Positions 11,601 through 19,835 of a DNA stretch of 64,000 nucleotides are shown in pieces. The translations under genes and the position numbers were made by a program. Position 1 is the first letter of the stretch. The number at the start of each line of letters is the position of its first letter. The notes beneath the pieces were generated by a model. The model was not told where the DNA came from and did no database searches. It saw only the letters and a program-made list of their open reading frames with translations. Origin of the DNA: Microglena sp. YARC (taxonomy: Eukaryota; Chlorophyta; Chlorophyceae; Chlamydomonadales; Chlamydomonadaceae); contig CM039462.1 of assembly GCA_022414725.1 (NCBI GenBank), forward strand, positions 132,895,206-132,959,205, in the 5' to 3' direction.

Positions 11601-14600
11601 ATACACAAACACAAGCACACACAAGCACACACAAACACAAACACTTGCACCGCATGTACCGCAAATCAACTCCAGCTGTCTGGTGTGGCAGGTTGAAGAG
11701 GAGTACGATGATGGCGGCTTTTGGGACCTGGACCCGGATTTACTAGCAGCCTTGGCAGCCGTGGATCACGATAGCGAGGACTCAAATGCTGAAAGCTTTT
11801 ACGCAAACAGGTGGGTGACTTAGGTCCCGGATTTACTGAGGGCATTGGGATTTGGACCCGGATTTACTTGCGGTAATGGCAGCCGGGGGGGACGATAGCG
11901 AGGGCTCAAATGCTGAAAGCTTTGACGCGAGCAGGTAGGTGGCTTAGGTACTGGATTTACTGATGAGGGCATTGGGATTTGGACCCGGATTTACTGATGA
12001 GGGCGTTGGGATTTGGACCCGGATTAACTGATGAGGGCGTTGGGATTTGGACCCAGATTTAGTGGTGGCCTTGGCAGCCGGGGAGCACGATAGCTTGGAC
12101 TCAAATGCTGAAAGCTTTGACGCAAACAGGCGGGTGGCTTAGGTCCCCGATTTACTGATCAGGCGCATGCGTAAGGATTTGGACCCGGATTTACTGGCGG
12201 CCATGGGTTGCTAATTAGGCTAAAGGGGCTTGTCCTACCTCGGAAAATTAAGATAACTCTAGGCTTGCATGTTGCCCAAAGCTGTATTACACGTAGGGAT
12301 CGGCATATCATATGATTTTGGCCAAAGGTGAGTATGATATTATATGATATCATACAAATTGCATCATATAACACTGTATATAAATGGTAGCTTTGGCCTA
12401 GTCAGACTGCCGGCATCATATGATATCGTACGGTGACATGATATCATATGATATCATTTTGCCGTTCCCTACTAGTGTGTGGCCGGACAACGTAATCTTA
12501 GTGCCAGGTGTCCCCGCTCGGAACGGGATGGCTATTTCGTAGAGCGATCCCAGATCGAACGGAAGCAGGTGCGGGGTCCTATCAGGTTGCTGGTTCGAAC
12601 CCCATCGAGGTCACCTGGGCCCACCCAGAGGGTCGTTGACCGACATGGTAACTGGACTCTAGGTGTGATGTAAGCCCGTCCTTCACATACTTACGAACCC
12701 CACGTCCTTAGAAGTGTCATTGTGACATATCTTGGAAGTCAAGATTTATTTTTATTTTTATTTAGTGCCAAGTGTAATATATTATAGAATTTCGCAAAGA
12801 ATCCGAATTTTGTCCTAAAATGAGACTTAGGGTATGTGTTTTGTGGACGTTTTTTTCTACCTAGAAATCCCTCATCACTGCATTAAAAAAACATAGCTAT
12901 TACCAGTAGGGGCAATAACACAATAACAAGTACTCTATGACCTGGTCCACATCAATGGTGAGAATGGGGCGGATCATTCTTGATGGAATAATCACGAAAG
13001 CTATAGGCTACCAGGAGGGGCTATAATAACAAGCACTCTATGACCTGCTCCCCAAACAATGGTGAGAATGGGGCGGATCATTCTTGATGGAATATCATGA
13101 TAGCATATAGGCTATACCAGCGGCTTATATATAACAAGCACTCTATATGACCTGCTCCCCAAACAATGGTGAGAATGGGGCGGATCATTCTTGATGGAAT
13201 AATCATGATAGCTATAGGCTACCAGGAGGGGCTATAATGACAAGCACTCTATGACCTGCTCCCCAAACAATGGTGAGAATGGGGCGGATCATTCTTGATG
13301 GAATAATCATGAAAGCTATAGGCTACCAGGAGGGGCTAAAATAACAAGCACTCTATGACCTGCTCCCCAAACAATGGTGAGAATGGGGCGGATCATTCTT
13401 GATGGAATAATCATGATAGCTATAGGCTACCAGGAGGGGCTATAATAACAAGCACTCTATGACCTGCTCCCCAAACAATGGTGAGAATGGGGCGGATCAT
13501 TCTTGATGGAATAATCATGATAGCTATAGGCTACCAGGAGGGGCTATAATGACAAGCACTCTATGACCTGCTCCCCAAACAATGGTGAGAATGGGGCGGA
13601 TCATTCTTGATGGAATAATCATGATAGCTATAGGCTACCAGGAGGGGCTATAATAACAAGCACTCTATGACCTGCTCCCCAAACAATGGTGAGAATGGGG
13701 CGGATCATTCTTGATGGAATAATCATGAGAGCTATAGGCTACCAGGAGGGGCTATAATAACAAGCACTCTATGACCTGCTCCCCAAACAATGGTGAGAAT
13801 GGGGCGGATCATTCTTGATGGAATAATCATGAGAGCTGTAGGCTACCAGGAGGGGCTATAATAACAAGCACTCTATGACCTGCTCCCCAAACAATGGTGA
13901 GAATGAGACAGAGGACCTAATATCATGCACAACTGCTTAATCTTAGTTGGTTGGTTGGTTGATCTTGGTTGGTTGGTTGGTTGGTTGATCTTGATTGGTT
14001 GGTTGGTTGGTTAGTTGGTTGGTTGGTTGATCTTGGTTGGTCAGCCAACCTCGTTAGCTGCAATGTGACCTGGCCCCTAATATAATAAGGGAGACATGGG
14101 CAGCCGGGACCTAGGATCATCAATTCATCATGCTGTACTGGATCATCTTGGTTGGTTGGTTGGTTGGTTGATCTTGGTTGGTCAGCCAACCTCCCTAGCT
14201 GCATGTGACCTGGTCCCCAAACAGTGAATGGAGAGAATGAGGCGGATGACCTTGGATTATCAATTCATTATGCTGCACTGGTTCATCTTGGTTGGTTGGT
14301 TGGTTGGTTGGTTGGTTGGTTGGTTGGTCAGCCGACCTCGCTAGCTGCATGTGACCTGGTCCCTAAATCAACGTGAGATTGAGGCAGGGGACATAAGATC
14401 ATCCATTCATCATGCTGTACCGGTTCATCTTGGTTGGTTGGTTGGTTGGTTAGTTGGTTGGTTGCTTGGTTGGTCAGCCGACCTCGCTAGCTGCATGTGA
14501 CCTGGTCCCCAAACAATAGGGAGAATGGAGCAGGGGACCTAATATCATCAATTCATTATGCTGTACCGGTTCATCTTGGTTGGTTGGTTAGTTGGTTGGT

Positions 14601-16494
14601 TCGTTGATATTGGTTGGTTGGTTGATCTTGGTTGATCTTGGTTGGTCAGCCGACCTCACTAGCTGCATGTGACCTGGTCCCCAAACAGTGAATGGAGAGA
14701 ATGAGGTGGATGACCTTGGATTATCAATTCATTATGCTGCACTGGTTCATCTTGGTTGGTTGGTTGATCTTGTTTGGTTGGGTAGTTAGTTGGTTGGTTG
14801 ATTGGTTGATCTTGTTTGGTTGGTCAGGTGGTTAATCTTTGTTGGTTGGATGGTTGATCTTGTTTGGTTGGGTAGTTAGTTGGTTGGTTGATTGGTTGAT
14901 CTTGTTTGGTTGGTCAGGTGGTTAATCTTTGTTGGTTGGATGGTTGATCTTTGTTCGTTGGTTAGCTGGTTTATCTTGGTCGGTTGGATGGTTGATCTTA
15001 ATTGGTTGGTTGGTTGATCTTGGTTGGTTGGTTGGTTGGTTGCAGGGTAATTCAAAGCGCGCGCTTTTGAGCTTTTGAGCGCTGACTTTTTCACCCCCTC
15101 GGCGCTTTAAGCGCAGTTTTTTGCAAACCCCTATGGGCGCAGCAAGCAATTTTTGCGCTTTTTGCACTACAAAGCGCAGTTTTTTTGTTTTCAAGTGCGC
15201 TAAAGCGCTAGCCAATTTGGCCAGTTGAAGTACCCTGGTTGGTTGATCTTGGTTGGTTGGTTGGTTGGTTGATCTTGGTTGGTTGGTTGATCTTGGTTGG
15301 TTGGTTGGTTGGTTGATCTTGGTTGGTTGGTTGGTTGGTTAGTTGGTTGGTTGGTTGGTTGGTTGGTTGGTTGGTTGATCTTGGTTGGTCAACCAACCTC
15401 GTTACCAGCATGGCACCCGCAGCCCCCTGGCAATCAGTTGATGTTGGTTGTCCAACCAACTTCGTTTCCAGCATGGCACCCGCACCCCCCTGACAATTAG
15501 TTGATGTTGGTTGGTCAAGCAACCTCATTACCGGCGTGGCTCCTGCACCCCCCTGGCAATCGGTTGATGTTGGTTATCCAACCAACCTCGTTTCTTGCAT
15601 GACACCTGCACCACCCTAACAATCGGTTTATGTTGGTTGGTGCAGTTACCCTGATGACGACAACAACTTCGGGGTTGGTTATTCAGACTCTGACGAGGAT
15701 GATGATGAGGACGCAGGCTGGCGACGAGGAAGATGGCAGGATGAGGTACGCCTTGTTTAGGGATCCTGAGTACATTATCATGGATATACTTTTTGTATGA
15801 AAAAAATAAAATAAAGATAACGCCTCATAACGCCGCATAAAAAAAAAAAAAAACGCTGAGGGGGGTGATGTTAAGGGGACCCTCCGGAAGCCGCAGCTGG
15901 GGAAAGTCACCAGTATATCCTCCGGTGTAACCAGTGTAACAGGGGGGGGGGTCTGCTACATGGAGGGCGGTAAATAGATGACAAATCAAAATCCGAATCA
16001 AAAAGACAAAGCAAAATCCGAATCAAATAGACAAAGCAAAATCCGAATCAAAAAGAAACAATGTGGTGAATTAATTTGATAACATGATAAGCGATACGTT
16101 TGGGTAGGCGCAAGGTTATGCTGTCAAGCATTTCTAGGGGTCGGCAATATGATATCATATGATATCATGTCATCATATGATATCATATGATGCCGGTGGT
16201 CTGACTACGTAACTTTGGCCTGGGCCATCATATGATATGATATTAAATCATATGATTTTTGTATGATATCATGTAATATCATACTCGTCTTAGGTCAACA
16301 TCATATGATTTTTGCATGATATCATGTAATATCATACTCGTCTTTGGTCAACATCATATGATTTGCCGCCCTATATATACCGCCCTATAATCTTGGAACC
16401 CTTCATCTCCCTTAATACCACGCCCCACCAGTGCAGGCACACTGCTGAGTACATGGGGTGAGTGGGGTGGCATATGGGAGCTGAGGGGTGCAGT

Positions 16495-16556
<62 letters not shown>

Positions 16557-16736
16557 TATGGAGTGCAGGCATAATCATTACTTCTTGTTCTTTTTCACTT
16601 CAATGGGGATGGTGCGGATAAGATCACCACAAGCACTTCTACCTGGATGAACATCATCAGTGTGTTTTTCCGTTTTGGCCACTCCTGTCACGGTTGGGCA
16701 CGTCCCTTTAGCCTATTTGGCCAACCCCTGGACTGT

Positions 16737-16800
<64 letters not shown>

Positions 16801-17173
16801 TCAACATGATCAAGACCAGCACCTCCCTCTCCCTCTCCCTCTCTCTCTCCCTCTCCCTCTCCCTCTCCCTCTCCCTCTCCCTCTCCTTCTCCCTCTCCCT
16901 CTCCCTCTCCCTCTTCCACTCCCTCCCCCAACCCAACCCCAACCTCAACCCCAACCCGCCCCGAGTGTTACCATGTGTAACAATTCATATTCTTTGCAGG
17001 AGTACGACTTGACCCAACAGGACAGTGACGGGGAGGAGCCAGGGAGCTTGGCGGATCTAGAAAAGAAGGCTCAAAAGGAGGCTAGTTTAATGCAGAGGGG
17101 CCCTGTGTCTCGAATGCCTCCGCCTCCCAAGAGCAGTCAGTTGGCTGGGGAGTGGGGTCACCGCCTTCGATGA
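1881..17173 (+). CDS. IWR1: Iwr1/SLC7A6OS-family RNA polymerase II nuclear import protein (six exons, 5' partial)
   Basis: Iwr1 proteins bind assembled RNA polymerase II and direct its import into the nucleus. Six exons join in frame with GT-AG introns: 1881-2090, 4906-5205, 9607-9828, 11692-11810, 15646-15745 and 17000-17173. They give about 374 residues, close to the usual family length. The family core is visible: an acidic DDEDFVYD segment ends exon 3, exon 4 contains [13 protein letters not shown], and exon 5 continues SYPDDDNNF followed by an Asp/Glu-rich run. This is the conserved Iwr1 motif of an acidic stretch, NAE, a tyrosine pair and YPD. Exon 2 supplies LYDIV and NFMPM, and exon 3 continues VREFLTEE. 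The first exon is not identified. The donor of exon 3 is the least certain junction. Introns of 1.3-4.4 kb are almost entirely tandem repeats, many made from copies of the gene's own splice junctions. Confidence 0.85.
2157..2225 (+). repeat. Copy of exon a 3' end with donor
   Basis: Downstream of exon a the sequence CACTACGACGAGGTACAAG followed by CAGGTCAGT repeats the last bases of the exon plus its donor. It is followed by ATCTGAATTTG, which resembles the GCTCTGAATTGG after the real donor. It is an intronic duplication of the exon-donor junction. Confidence 0.75.
2226..2480. repeat. CA-rich intronic sequence, no gene seen
   Basis: A C-rich run is followed by (CA)n-type microsatellite to about 2410, then non-repetitive sequence. 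No conserved coding segment is visible. Confidence 0.6.
2481..2690 (-). mobile_element. tRNA-derived SINE copy, nearly complete
   Basis: On the minus strand the element starts with a tRNA-like head, GGTCTAGTGGTAGACCA as A box region and GGGGGTTCGATTCCCCC as B box arm. The body contains ACCGCGATGGTAGCATGTCC and the tail shows a GGGTTCCCTTAA-type core and a GGCGTAATCATAAC end. The same body occurs at 24049-24225 and 35570-35672. The anticodon arm is imperfect, so this is a SINE head rather than a working tRNA. Confidence 0.75.
2745..3230 (+). repeat. ~33-bp tandem repeat, about 15 copies
   Basis: The unit is close to AATCACAAGAGGCGCATTTA followed by GTTATATTTGAA. Copies differ by point changes and small indels. 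The array sits in the IWR1 intron between exons a and b, after the SINE. It shows no coding potential and no splice-site motif, unlike most other arrays in this gene. Confidence 0.85.
3300..3560. repeat. CCCACAC/CCTTACC-rich low-complexity tract
   Basis: This is a C/A-rich tract made of short motifs such as ACCCACACC and CCTTACCCCAC. It is intronic low-complexity DNA. The segment from 3560 to 3735 is AT-rich and shows nothing recognisable. Confidence 0.7.
3736..4720 (+). repeat. Three partial copies of IWR1 exon b inside the intron
   Basis: At 3757, near 4012 and at 4411 the start of exon b (real copy at 4906) is repeated. Copies at 3757 and 4411 follow an AG acceptor. Each reads CACAAGCGACAGCAG or similar, then AAGCCAGCTACAGCC and AACAGCTCAC-GGCAGCC. 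The copies then change into CCACCA repeats. Two of them regain exon b sequence (GAGGTGGACACTAG, then CCC-TTGTCACAAG), showing that the exon was duplicated with a proline/CCA-repeat insertion. The copy at 4411 has an in-frame TAG in place of the corresponding arginine codon. They are probably non-functional duplicates, although those with an AG acceptor could act as cryptic exons. Confidence 0.75.
4255..4378. repeat. (ATTT)n microsatellite
   Basis: This is a tetranucleotide ATTT/TTTA run of about 120 bp lying between the second and third intronic copies of exon b. A short related TTTATTTATT tract recurs near 4840, before the real exon b, consistent with duplication of intron end plus exon start together. 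Confidence 0.9.
4906..5205 (+). CDS. IWR1: IWR1 exon b
   Basis: The acceptor is CTCTTTCACAG and the donor follows TTCATGCCCATG as GTGAGG. It is exactly 100 codons, phase 0 at both ends. It holds LYDIVCNGI, then a charged helix rich in Glu, Ala and Arg (about 45 residues, likely coiled or single alpha-helix), then NFMPM, which joins VREFLTEE of the next exon. It is the intact version of several partial copies upstream, and its last 90 bases are the source of the array downstream. Confidence 0.85.
5206..6720 (+). repeat. ~155-bp array of exon b 3' end plus donor, about 8 copies
   Basis: Each unit contains GGAGCAGCATAGACGGGAGC, AGAAGATGGC-GC-GAGCAGGG, GACGTTGATGGTGAACTTCA and ATGCCCATGGTGAG or close variants, then a TGTG/poly-G tract. 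Copies end near 5560, 5725, 5885, 6035, 6190, 6350, 6530 and 6700. Each repeats the last ~90 bases of exon b with its GTGAG donor, or a damaged form of it. Several have single-base indels or a stop. Confidence 0.9.
6720..9606 (+). repeat. ~104-bp array of acceptor plus exon c start, about two dozen copies
   Basis: After a GT-rich lead-in, units near 6928, 7080 and 7202 contain an AG acceptor followed by diverged copies of the first ~40 bases of exon c (GTGAGTTCTTAAAC-type sequence). From 7310 on, units are uniform: TTATTTCTACGCGTTCACAA, TCTCCCTTGCCCTATTCCAG, then GTGCGTGGGTTTGTGTGCG and GTTAGATGTGATATCATG. Copies between 8150 and 9450 are much noisier. The last unit leads into the real acceptor at 9606 with the same CTCCCTTGCCCTATTCCAG. 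Confidence 0.9.
9607..9828 (+). CDS. IWR1: IWR1 exon c
   Basis: The acceptor is CCCTATTCCAG. The exon encodes [12 protein letters not shown], a basic/proline linker and an acidic end, [12 protein letters not shown]. The donor chosen is GTGTATG after the FVYD codons, because it keeps phase 0 to exon d. The frame stays open to a TGA at 9883. Donor-like GTAAGA at about 9910 is an alternative but would need a frame change. The junction is therefore provisional. Confidence 0.7.
9885..10500 (+). repeat. ~95-bp donor-containing repeat array
   Basis: Five to six units contain GGACACTCCTGTCATGGAGG followed by TAAGACCTA or TATGACCTA, then GGCAGTACAGTAGGCACTAC. The GAG-GTAAGAC core looks like an exon end plus strong donor, and its first copy follows exon c directly. 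It may derive from a 3' extension of exon c. Confidence 0.75.
10560..11650. repeat. (ACACAAACAC)n low-complexity block
   Basis: This is about 1.1 kb of CA-rich microsatellite with interspersed AAACAC and AAGCAC motifs. One short non-repetitive interruption lies near 11065-11115. Long reading frames here are repeat artefacts of Thr/His or Val/Cys. Confidence 0.9.
11692..11810 (+). CDS. IWR1: IWR1 exon d with the Iwr1 signature
   Basis: The acceptor is TGGTGTGGCAG and the donor is GTGGGT after GCAAACAG. The exon is 119 nt, phase 0 in and phase 2 out. It encodes [18 protein letters not shown] and then [14 protein letters not shown]. The split codon completes as serine with exon e and yields the family's tyrosine-YPD motif. 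Confidence 0.9.
11811..12190 (+). repeat. Partial copies of exon d with donors
   Basis: Near 11853-11937 and 12048-12140 the sequence repeats TTTGGACCCGGATTTACT, GGCAGCCG, ACGATAGCGAGG and CTCAAATGCTGAAAGCTTTG with CAAACAG or GAGCAG and a donor-like GTAGGT or CGGGTG. Shorter copies of GATTTGGACCCGGATTTACT lie at about 11970, 12010 and 12175. The first full copy keeps an open frame with the Iwr1-like SNAESF segment and a good donor. Confidence 0.85.
12288..12476. mobile_element. AT-palindrome MITE
   Basis: The ends read TAGGGATCGGCA and, inverted, TAGGGAACGGCA. The interior is packed with palindromic GATATCATATGATATC. Copies with the same ends and interior lie at 16134-16375. It has no coding capacity and is probably a non-autonomous DNA element. 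Confidence 0.7.
12478..12690 (+). mobile_element. tRNA-like SINE fragment
   Basis: A box-B-like GGTTCGAACCC lies at 12592-12602 inside an arm that pairs imperfectly with flanking bases. It is followed by a non-tRNA body. This may be a second SINE family or an old tRNA pseudogene. The acceptor stem cannot be closed. From 12690 to 12890 nothing is recognised. Confidence 0.4.
12890..13910 (+). repeat. 104-bp tandem repeat, about 9 copies
   Basis: The unit contains GCTATAGGCTACCAGGAGGG, CTATAATAACAAGCACTCTA, TGACCTGCTCCCCAAACAAT and GGTGAGAATGGGGCGGATCA. Spacing is 104 bp for most copies, and identity is very high between 13190 and 13900. The GTGAGAATG segment resembles a donor, and the ATGACCTGCTCCCCAAACA segment recurs in diverged form in the next array. 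Confidence 0.95.
13930..15034 (+). repeat. (TTGG)n array with nested higher-order units
   Basis: Runs of GGTTGGTTGGTT, often broken by TTGATCTTGG, alternate with a longer element of 110-180 bp. That element contains CAGCCGACCTCGCTAGCTGC, ATGTGACCTGGTCCCCAAAC and CATCAATTCATTATGCTG. About five higher-order units are visible up to 14760. From 14760 on, only TTGG-type sequence with GTTGATCTTG remains. Confidence 0.9.
15043..15237 (-). mobile_element. 195-bp hAT-type MITE with 8-bp target duplication
   Basis: The ends are CAGGGTAATTCAA and, inverted, CAGGGTACTTCAA. The interior is rich in AAGCGC/GCGCTT motifs. The flanks 15035-15042 and 15238-15245 are both GTTGGTTG. This is an 8-bp duplication as expected for hAT elements, although in this TTGG context it is not independent proof. 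The copy at 31829-32023 has the same length in the opposite orientation and a unique-sequence duplication. Confidence 0.85.
15238..15379 (+). repeat. (TTGG)n continuation
   Basis: More GGTTGGTTGG and TTGATCTTGG units follow the MITE, showing that the MITE inserted into the array. Confidence 0.9.
15380..15645 (+). repeat. ~63-bp repeat of the intron 3' end, four copies
   Basis: Units contain GGTTGGTCAACCAACCTCGT, then CAGCATGGCACCCGCA, then CCCCTGGCAATC and TTGATG. The last unit ends in the true acceptor GTTGGTTGGTGCAG of exon e. Earlier units lack the AG acceptor context or carry it in diverged form, so this array is made from the intron end alone. Confidence 0.85.
15646..15745 (+). CDS. IWR1: IWR1 exon e
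   Basis: The exon is 100 nt, phase 2 in and phase 0 out, between GGTGCAG and GTACGC. It encodes [18 protein letters not shown] followed by an acidic run and ends WQDE. This is the YPD half of the Iwr1 signature. Confidence 0.9.
15843..15948 (-). mobile_element. SINE/LINE 3' end copy
   Basis: Read on the minus strand it contains GGTGACTTTCCCCAGCTGCG, GAGGGTCCCCTTAACATCAC and ends CAGCGTTTTTTT. The 3' end of the RNase-H LINE near 35320-35395 has the same sequence. The copy lacks a tRNA head. Confidence 0.65.
16134..16378. mobile_element. AT-palindrome MITE, second copy
   Basis: It starts TAGGGGTCGGCA and ends TGCCGCCCTA. GATATCATATGATATC palindromes fill the interior. A unit with ATCATACTCGTCTT-GGTCAA and CATCATATGATTT is duplicated in its right half. 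Confidence 0.7.
16494..16555 (+). repeat. GT run followed by poly-G
   Basis: A (GT)n run is followed by a near-continuous G homopolymer of about 46 bases, long enough for G-quadruplex formation. Its length in the assembly is unlikely to be exact. Confidence 0.85.
16660..16802 (+). mobile_element. Retroelement 3' end with (AAC)n tail
   Basis: The sequence TGTCACGGTTGGGCACGTCC, TTTAGCCTATTTGGCCAACC and CCTGGACTGTAAC is followed by about 20 AAC units. The same 3' end without the tail lies at 19786-19835 and 33600-33645 plus 35410-35420. It is a LINE or SINE 3' terminus with a simple-repeat tail. Confidence 0.7.
16826..16925. repeat. (CTCCCT)n tract
   Basis: This polypyrimidine repeat of about 95 bp lies 75 bp before the last IWR1 exon and may serve in part as its polypyrimidine context. 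Confidence 0.9.
17000..17173 (+). CDS. IWR1: IWR1 last exon
   Basis: The acceptor is ATTCTTTGCAG and the stop is TGA at 17171-17173. It encodes [17 protein letters not shown] and then a basic, proline-containing tail ending HRLR. The acidic start fits the Iwr1 C-terminus. Confidence 0.8.
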   Translation, partial: EYDLTQQDSDGEEPGSLADLEKKAQKEASLMQRGPVSRMPPPPKSSQLAGEWGHRLR

Positions 17174-17705
17174 AAACTTTGATGAAAGCATCTCCCCCCC
17201 CCTCCCCCCCCCAACCCCCCAACCCTGCCCCTTGGGAGGAGAGCTCCAAAAGGAGGCTAGTTTAATGCAGAGGGGCCCTGTGTCTCGAATGCCTCCGCCT
17301 CCCAAGAGCAGTCAGTTCGCTGGGGAATGGGGTCACCGCCTTCGATGAAAACAACTTTTACCCCCCCCCCCCCCCCACCCACCCAAGCCCCCAACCCGCC
17401 CCTAGAAAGGAGAGTTCAATGAAAGACAAATTTGATGGGCATGGGCCCTGGGTCTCGAATGCCTCTGCCTCCCAAGAGCAGTCAGTTGGCTGGGGAATGG
17501 GGCCCACCGCCTTCGATGAAAACAACTCCCCCCCCCCCCCCCAACCCAACCCAACCCAACCCAACCCCAACCCCAGCCTCCAACCCTGTCCCTCAGATTG
17601 AGGCAAATTTGATGGACAGGGGCCCTTGGCCTCGAACGCCACCACCTCCCAAGAGTAGTCAGTTGGCTGGGGGATGGGGTCATGGCATCCGATGAAACAA
17701 CTTCT
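17174..17705 (+). repeat. Tandem copies of the IWR1 terminal exon
   Basis: Three further copies of ATGCCTCCGCCTCCCAAGAG, CAGTCAGTTGGCTGGGGA and ATGGGGTCACCGCCTTCGAT-like sequence follow, separated by C-rich tracts (CCCCCAACCC). They lie 3' of the stop codon, so they are probably transcribed as 3' UTR. Each copy keeps the same local frame in part. Confidence 0.85.
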
Positions 17706-18420
17706 ACTACCCACCCAAATGGTGCCTTAAGAAGGCGGATAGGTTGGGCTGTCGAGCACGATTAAGTGTGATAACTCTGATGCATACGACCATGGCAGGG
17801 AGCTTGTCTGCCGTGGTCAACAGGGGTAGTGGTGAATGTTCGTTTGGTCAAGATTCTTGCTTAATATGAAAGCCGAAAGCTTCCCAGATTCATGTTCGGC
17901 TAAGTTGCACTTGGGTAGTTGAACCTTATGTTATTGCCACGCATTCTCGCTTTATATCGGAGCCGTAAACATCCTGGATTCATGTTCGGACGATATTTAT
18001 CAAAGGGGGGTGGTCTGCCAAAAATCGGTGTGAAACAGAGGGTGGTGTGGAAGAAGTACATGATGGCATGTTATGAACCGTACGGACATTGATTGTTGGG
18101 AATCGCGATTTATCAATTGAAAATTCGGGTTCCCATGTAACTCAACTCTAAGCTCGCGACTAGGACAAATGAGTTTCCAAATCCGAATTCGAATTCGAAT
18201 TCATCTGCGGTGACTTACCTGACAGCTCGCCCTTAGCGTTATCAGTTGGCCAGTGCCCAGTGCGTATCCCGAATTCTCCAAACAATTCCATCATCCACAC
18301 ACGCAAACGGATGCCCAACTTCTCGCATTTCAGTCCATTCCCGAACTCGAGTCGCATAGAACACCGCTACAGGTTGACGGCCAAGGAATATATCGGATGT
18401 ATCTCGGTATGCACGTACAG
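17706..18420. other. Intergenic / 3' flank, no gene recognised
   Basis: The region contains two diverged ~90-bp direct copies (CCAGATTCATGTTCGG near 17885 and 17973) and CGAATTCGAATTCGAATTC near 18183. A TGTAA lies near 18136. No conserved reading frame was found. Confidence 0.5.
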
Positions 18421-18427
18421 GGCAGGG

Positions 18428-18645
18428 TTGTTCAGGAGGACCCGGGAGAGGACCCCCACCTCTGCGTCCCGAGACGCAACCAATTTTACAGCCTGCGTCC
18501 TGAGCTAAGCAACCGACCCTCAACCGACCCATAACCAACCCATAGAGACGCAACGGACCCTCCCCACGTTGCGTCTCGGGACGCAACGGACCCTCAAACG
18601 CTGCGTGTGCGACGCACGACGCAGCGTCCTGAACAATCGGCTTGT
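18428..18645. mobile_element. hAT-like MITE, CAGGGTTGTTCAGGA family
   Basis: The element starts CAGGGTTGTTCAGGA and ends with the inverted form TCCTGAACAA. Inside are repeated TTGCGTCTCGGGACGCAA palindromes and CAACGGACCCTC. Tandem relatives with TCCTGAAGTACCCTG as the other end lie at 32565-33240. Confidence 0.65.
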
Positions 18646-19214
18646 GCCCGGCGGAGGGAGACTAGTGATGGGGGGGCGAGGGCGAGGGGCCTGGGTCGAG
18701 TGTACTGGACGGAATTCTCGGTGATCTTGGAAAGCACATTCCTGTTCGTATTTGCAGTCGAGGCAGGATCTCGATTTAAAAACGCAGCCGTAGACAGTCT
18801 GTGTGGAACGGAAGGATGTGATCGATGGGTGAAAACGTAGGAACTCACGTGTGGTCTTGAGCGGAAGTCTAAGGAAACGAGAATTAGACAAAAATGAACC
18901 GACGGAAGGAAAATGAACGCACGAATTGAGAGCCGTGCCACTTTGTGGGTGTCTATTTGTCCAGAGGAGAGATGCGGGGAGGATGGTATTTTCATCCACT
19001 TATATGGTGAACTGGAACTCTGGAAGGGGGACGGTCAGAATTGCTTTACTGCCTCGATAGTGGTGGACGCTGGGGTCTCGCTTACACAGTTCCTTTTCGT
19101 TCCTAGGTATTTACGTTGCGCAGGGATAGGAGAAGTTATGGCGGGAATCCAGGGAGCGAGTAGCGATTAATTAATTTTCAAACTTCCTCGTGAAATAATC
19201 AACACGTGAAAGGT
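18646..19214. other. No gene recognised
   Basis: Open frames up to about 160 codons exist on the minus strand, but they overlap the preceding MITE or lack any recognisable motif. The sequence is non-repetitive within this window. Confidence 0.4.
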
Positions 19215-19440
19215 AAGGGGTCGGTCACACTGCTTTTGATCCGGCCGATTTTGGTCCGATTTTTGACCGATTTTTGTCGATTTTGATCGATTTAACTTAT
19301 CACCAAAATCTTAGTGGTCACACTACAATCCTGACCAAAATCGATTTTGGTCAGGACCAAAATCAGACCAAAAGCTAAAGCTAAATCGCAAATGGGGGGG
19401 GGGGGGGGGCATTTGCCTCGATTTAGCTTTTGGTCCGGAT
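19215..19440. repeat. Fold-back repeat rich in AAAATCGGACCAAAA
   Basis: It begins GGTCGGTCACACTGCTTTTG and contains many inverted copies of TTTTGGTC/GACCAAAA plus a G run. The related copy at 21935-22120 ends with the inverted form CAAAAGCAGTGTGACC. It is probably a fold-back or MITE family. Confidence 0.55.
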
Positions 19441-19774
19441 TTTTTTCTGGAACTTTATATTGTTTCTGTTATTATCTTTTCTTTATCTTCGTTTTTTCAC
19501 TCATACCTTTTCTTATCCATTTTTTAATTATTGTTGCTTCTAGTATTCAATTGTTTCAGAGGGTGAGGCACAGTCGCAAGCTGGTATTGTGTTGAGGTAT
19601 GGCCCAAATAGCTGCAAATGAGAAGGAACATGTTACATAAATTGTATAAAAATACGAAATCATCCAACTCTCTCTCGCTATTGGGGATGTCTCTTCAGCC
19701 TATTGGGCTTGCACATGATCATTAGGTGTGTGCTGTCAAGCAACTGCCTAATAAGCTTTTTCAATGCTTTTTCT
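19441..19774. other. No gene recognised
   Basis: T-rich sequence without conserved coding signal. Confidence 0.4.
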
Positions 19775-19835
19775 TTCAGCCCTTCTTGTCACGGTTGGGA
19801 AAGTATGTCAGCCTATTTGGCTTACCCCTGGACTT
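19775..19835 (+). mobile_element. Retroelement 3' end
   Basis: TTGTCACGGTTGGGAAAG, then GTCAGCCTATTTGGCTTACC and CCTGGAC, matches the element 3' ends at 16660 and 33600. It is interrupted directly by the tail of the LINE that follows. Confidence 0.6.

Noticed and set aside
13930..15400. (TTGG)n as telomeric DNA
   Set aside because: It does not match plant or algal telomere repeats (TTTAGGG or TTTTAGGG) and lies inside a gene intron.
18160..19170. Frames of 80-160 codons on both strands
   Set aside because: They partly translate the MITE at 18428-18645 and show no motif or splice context.
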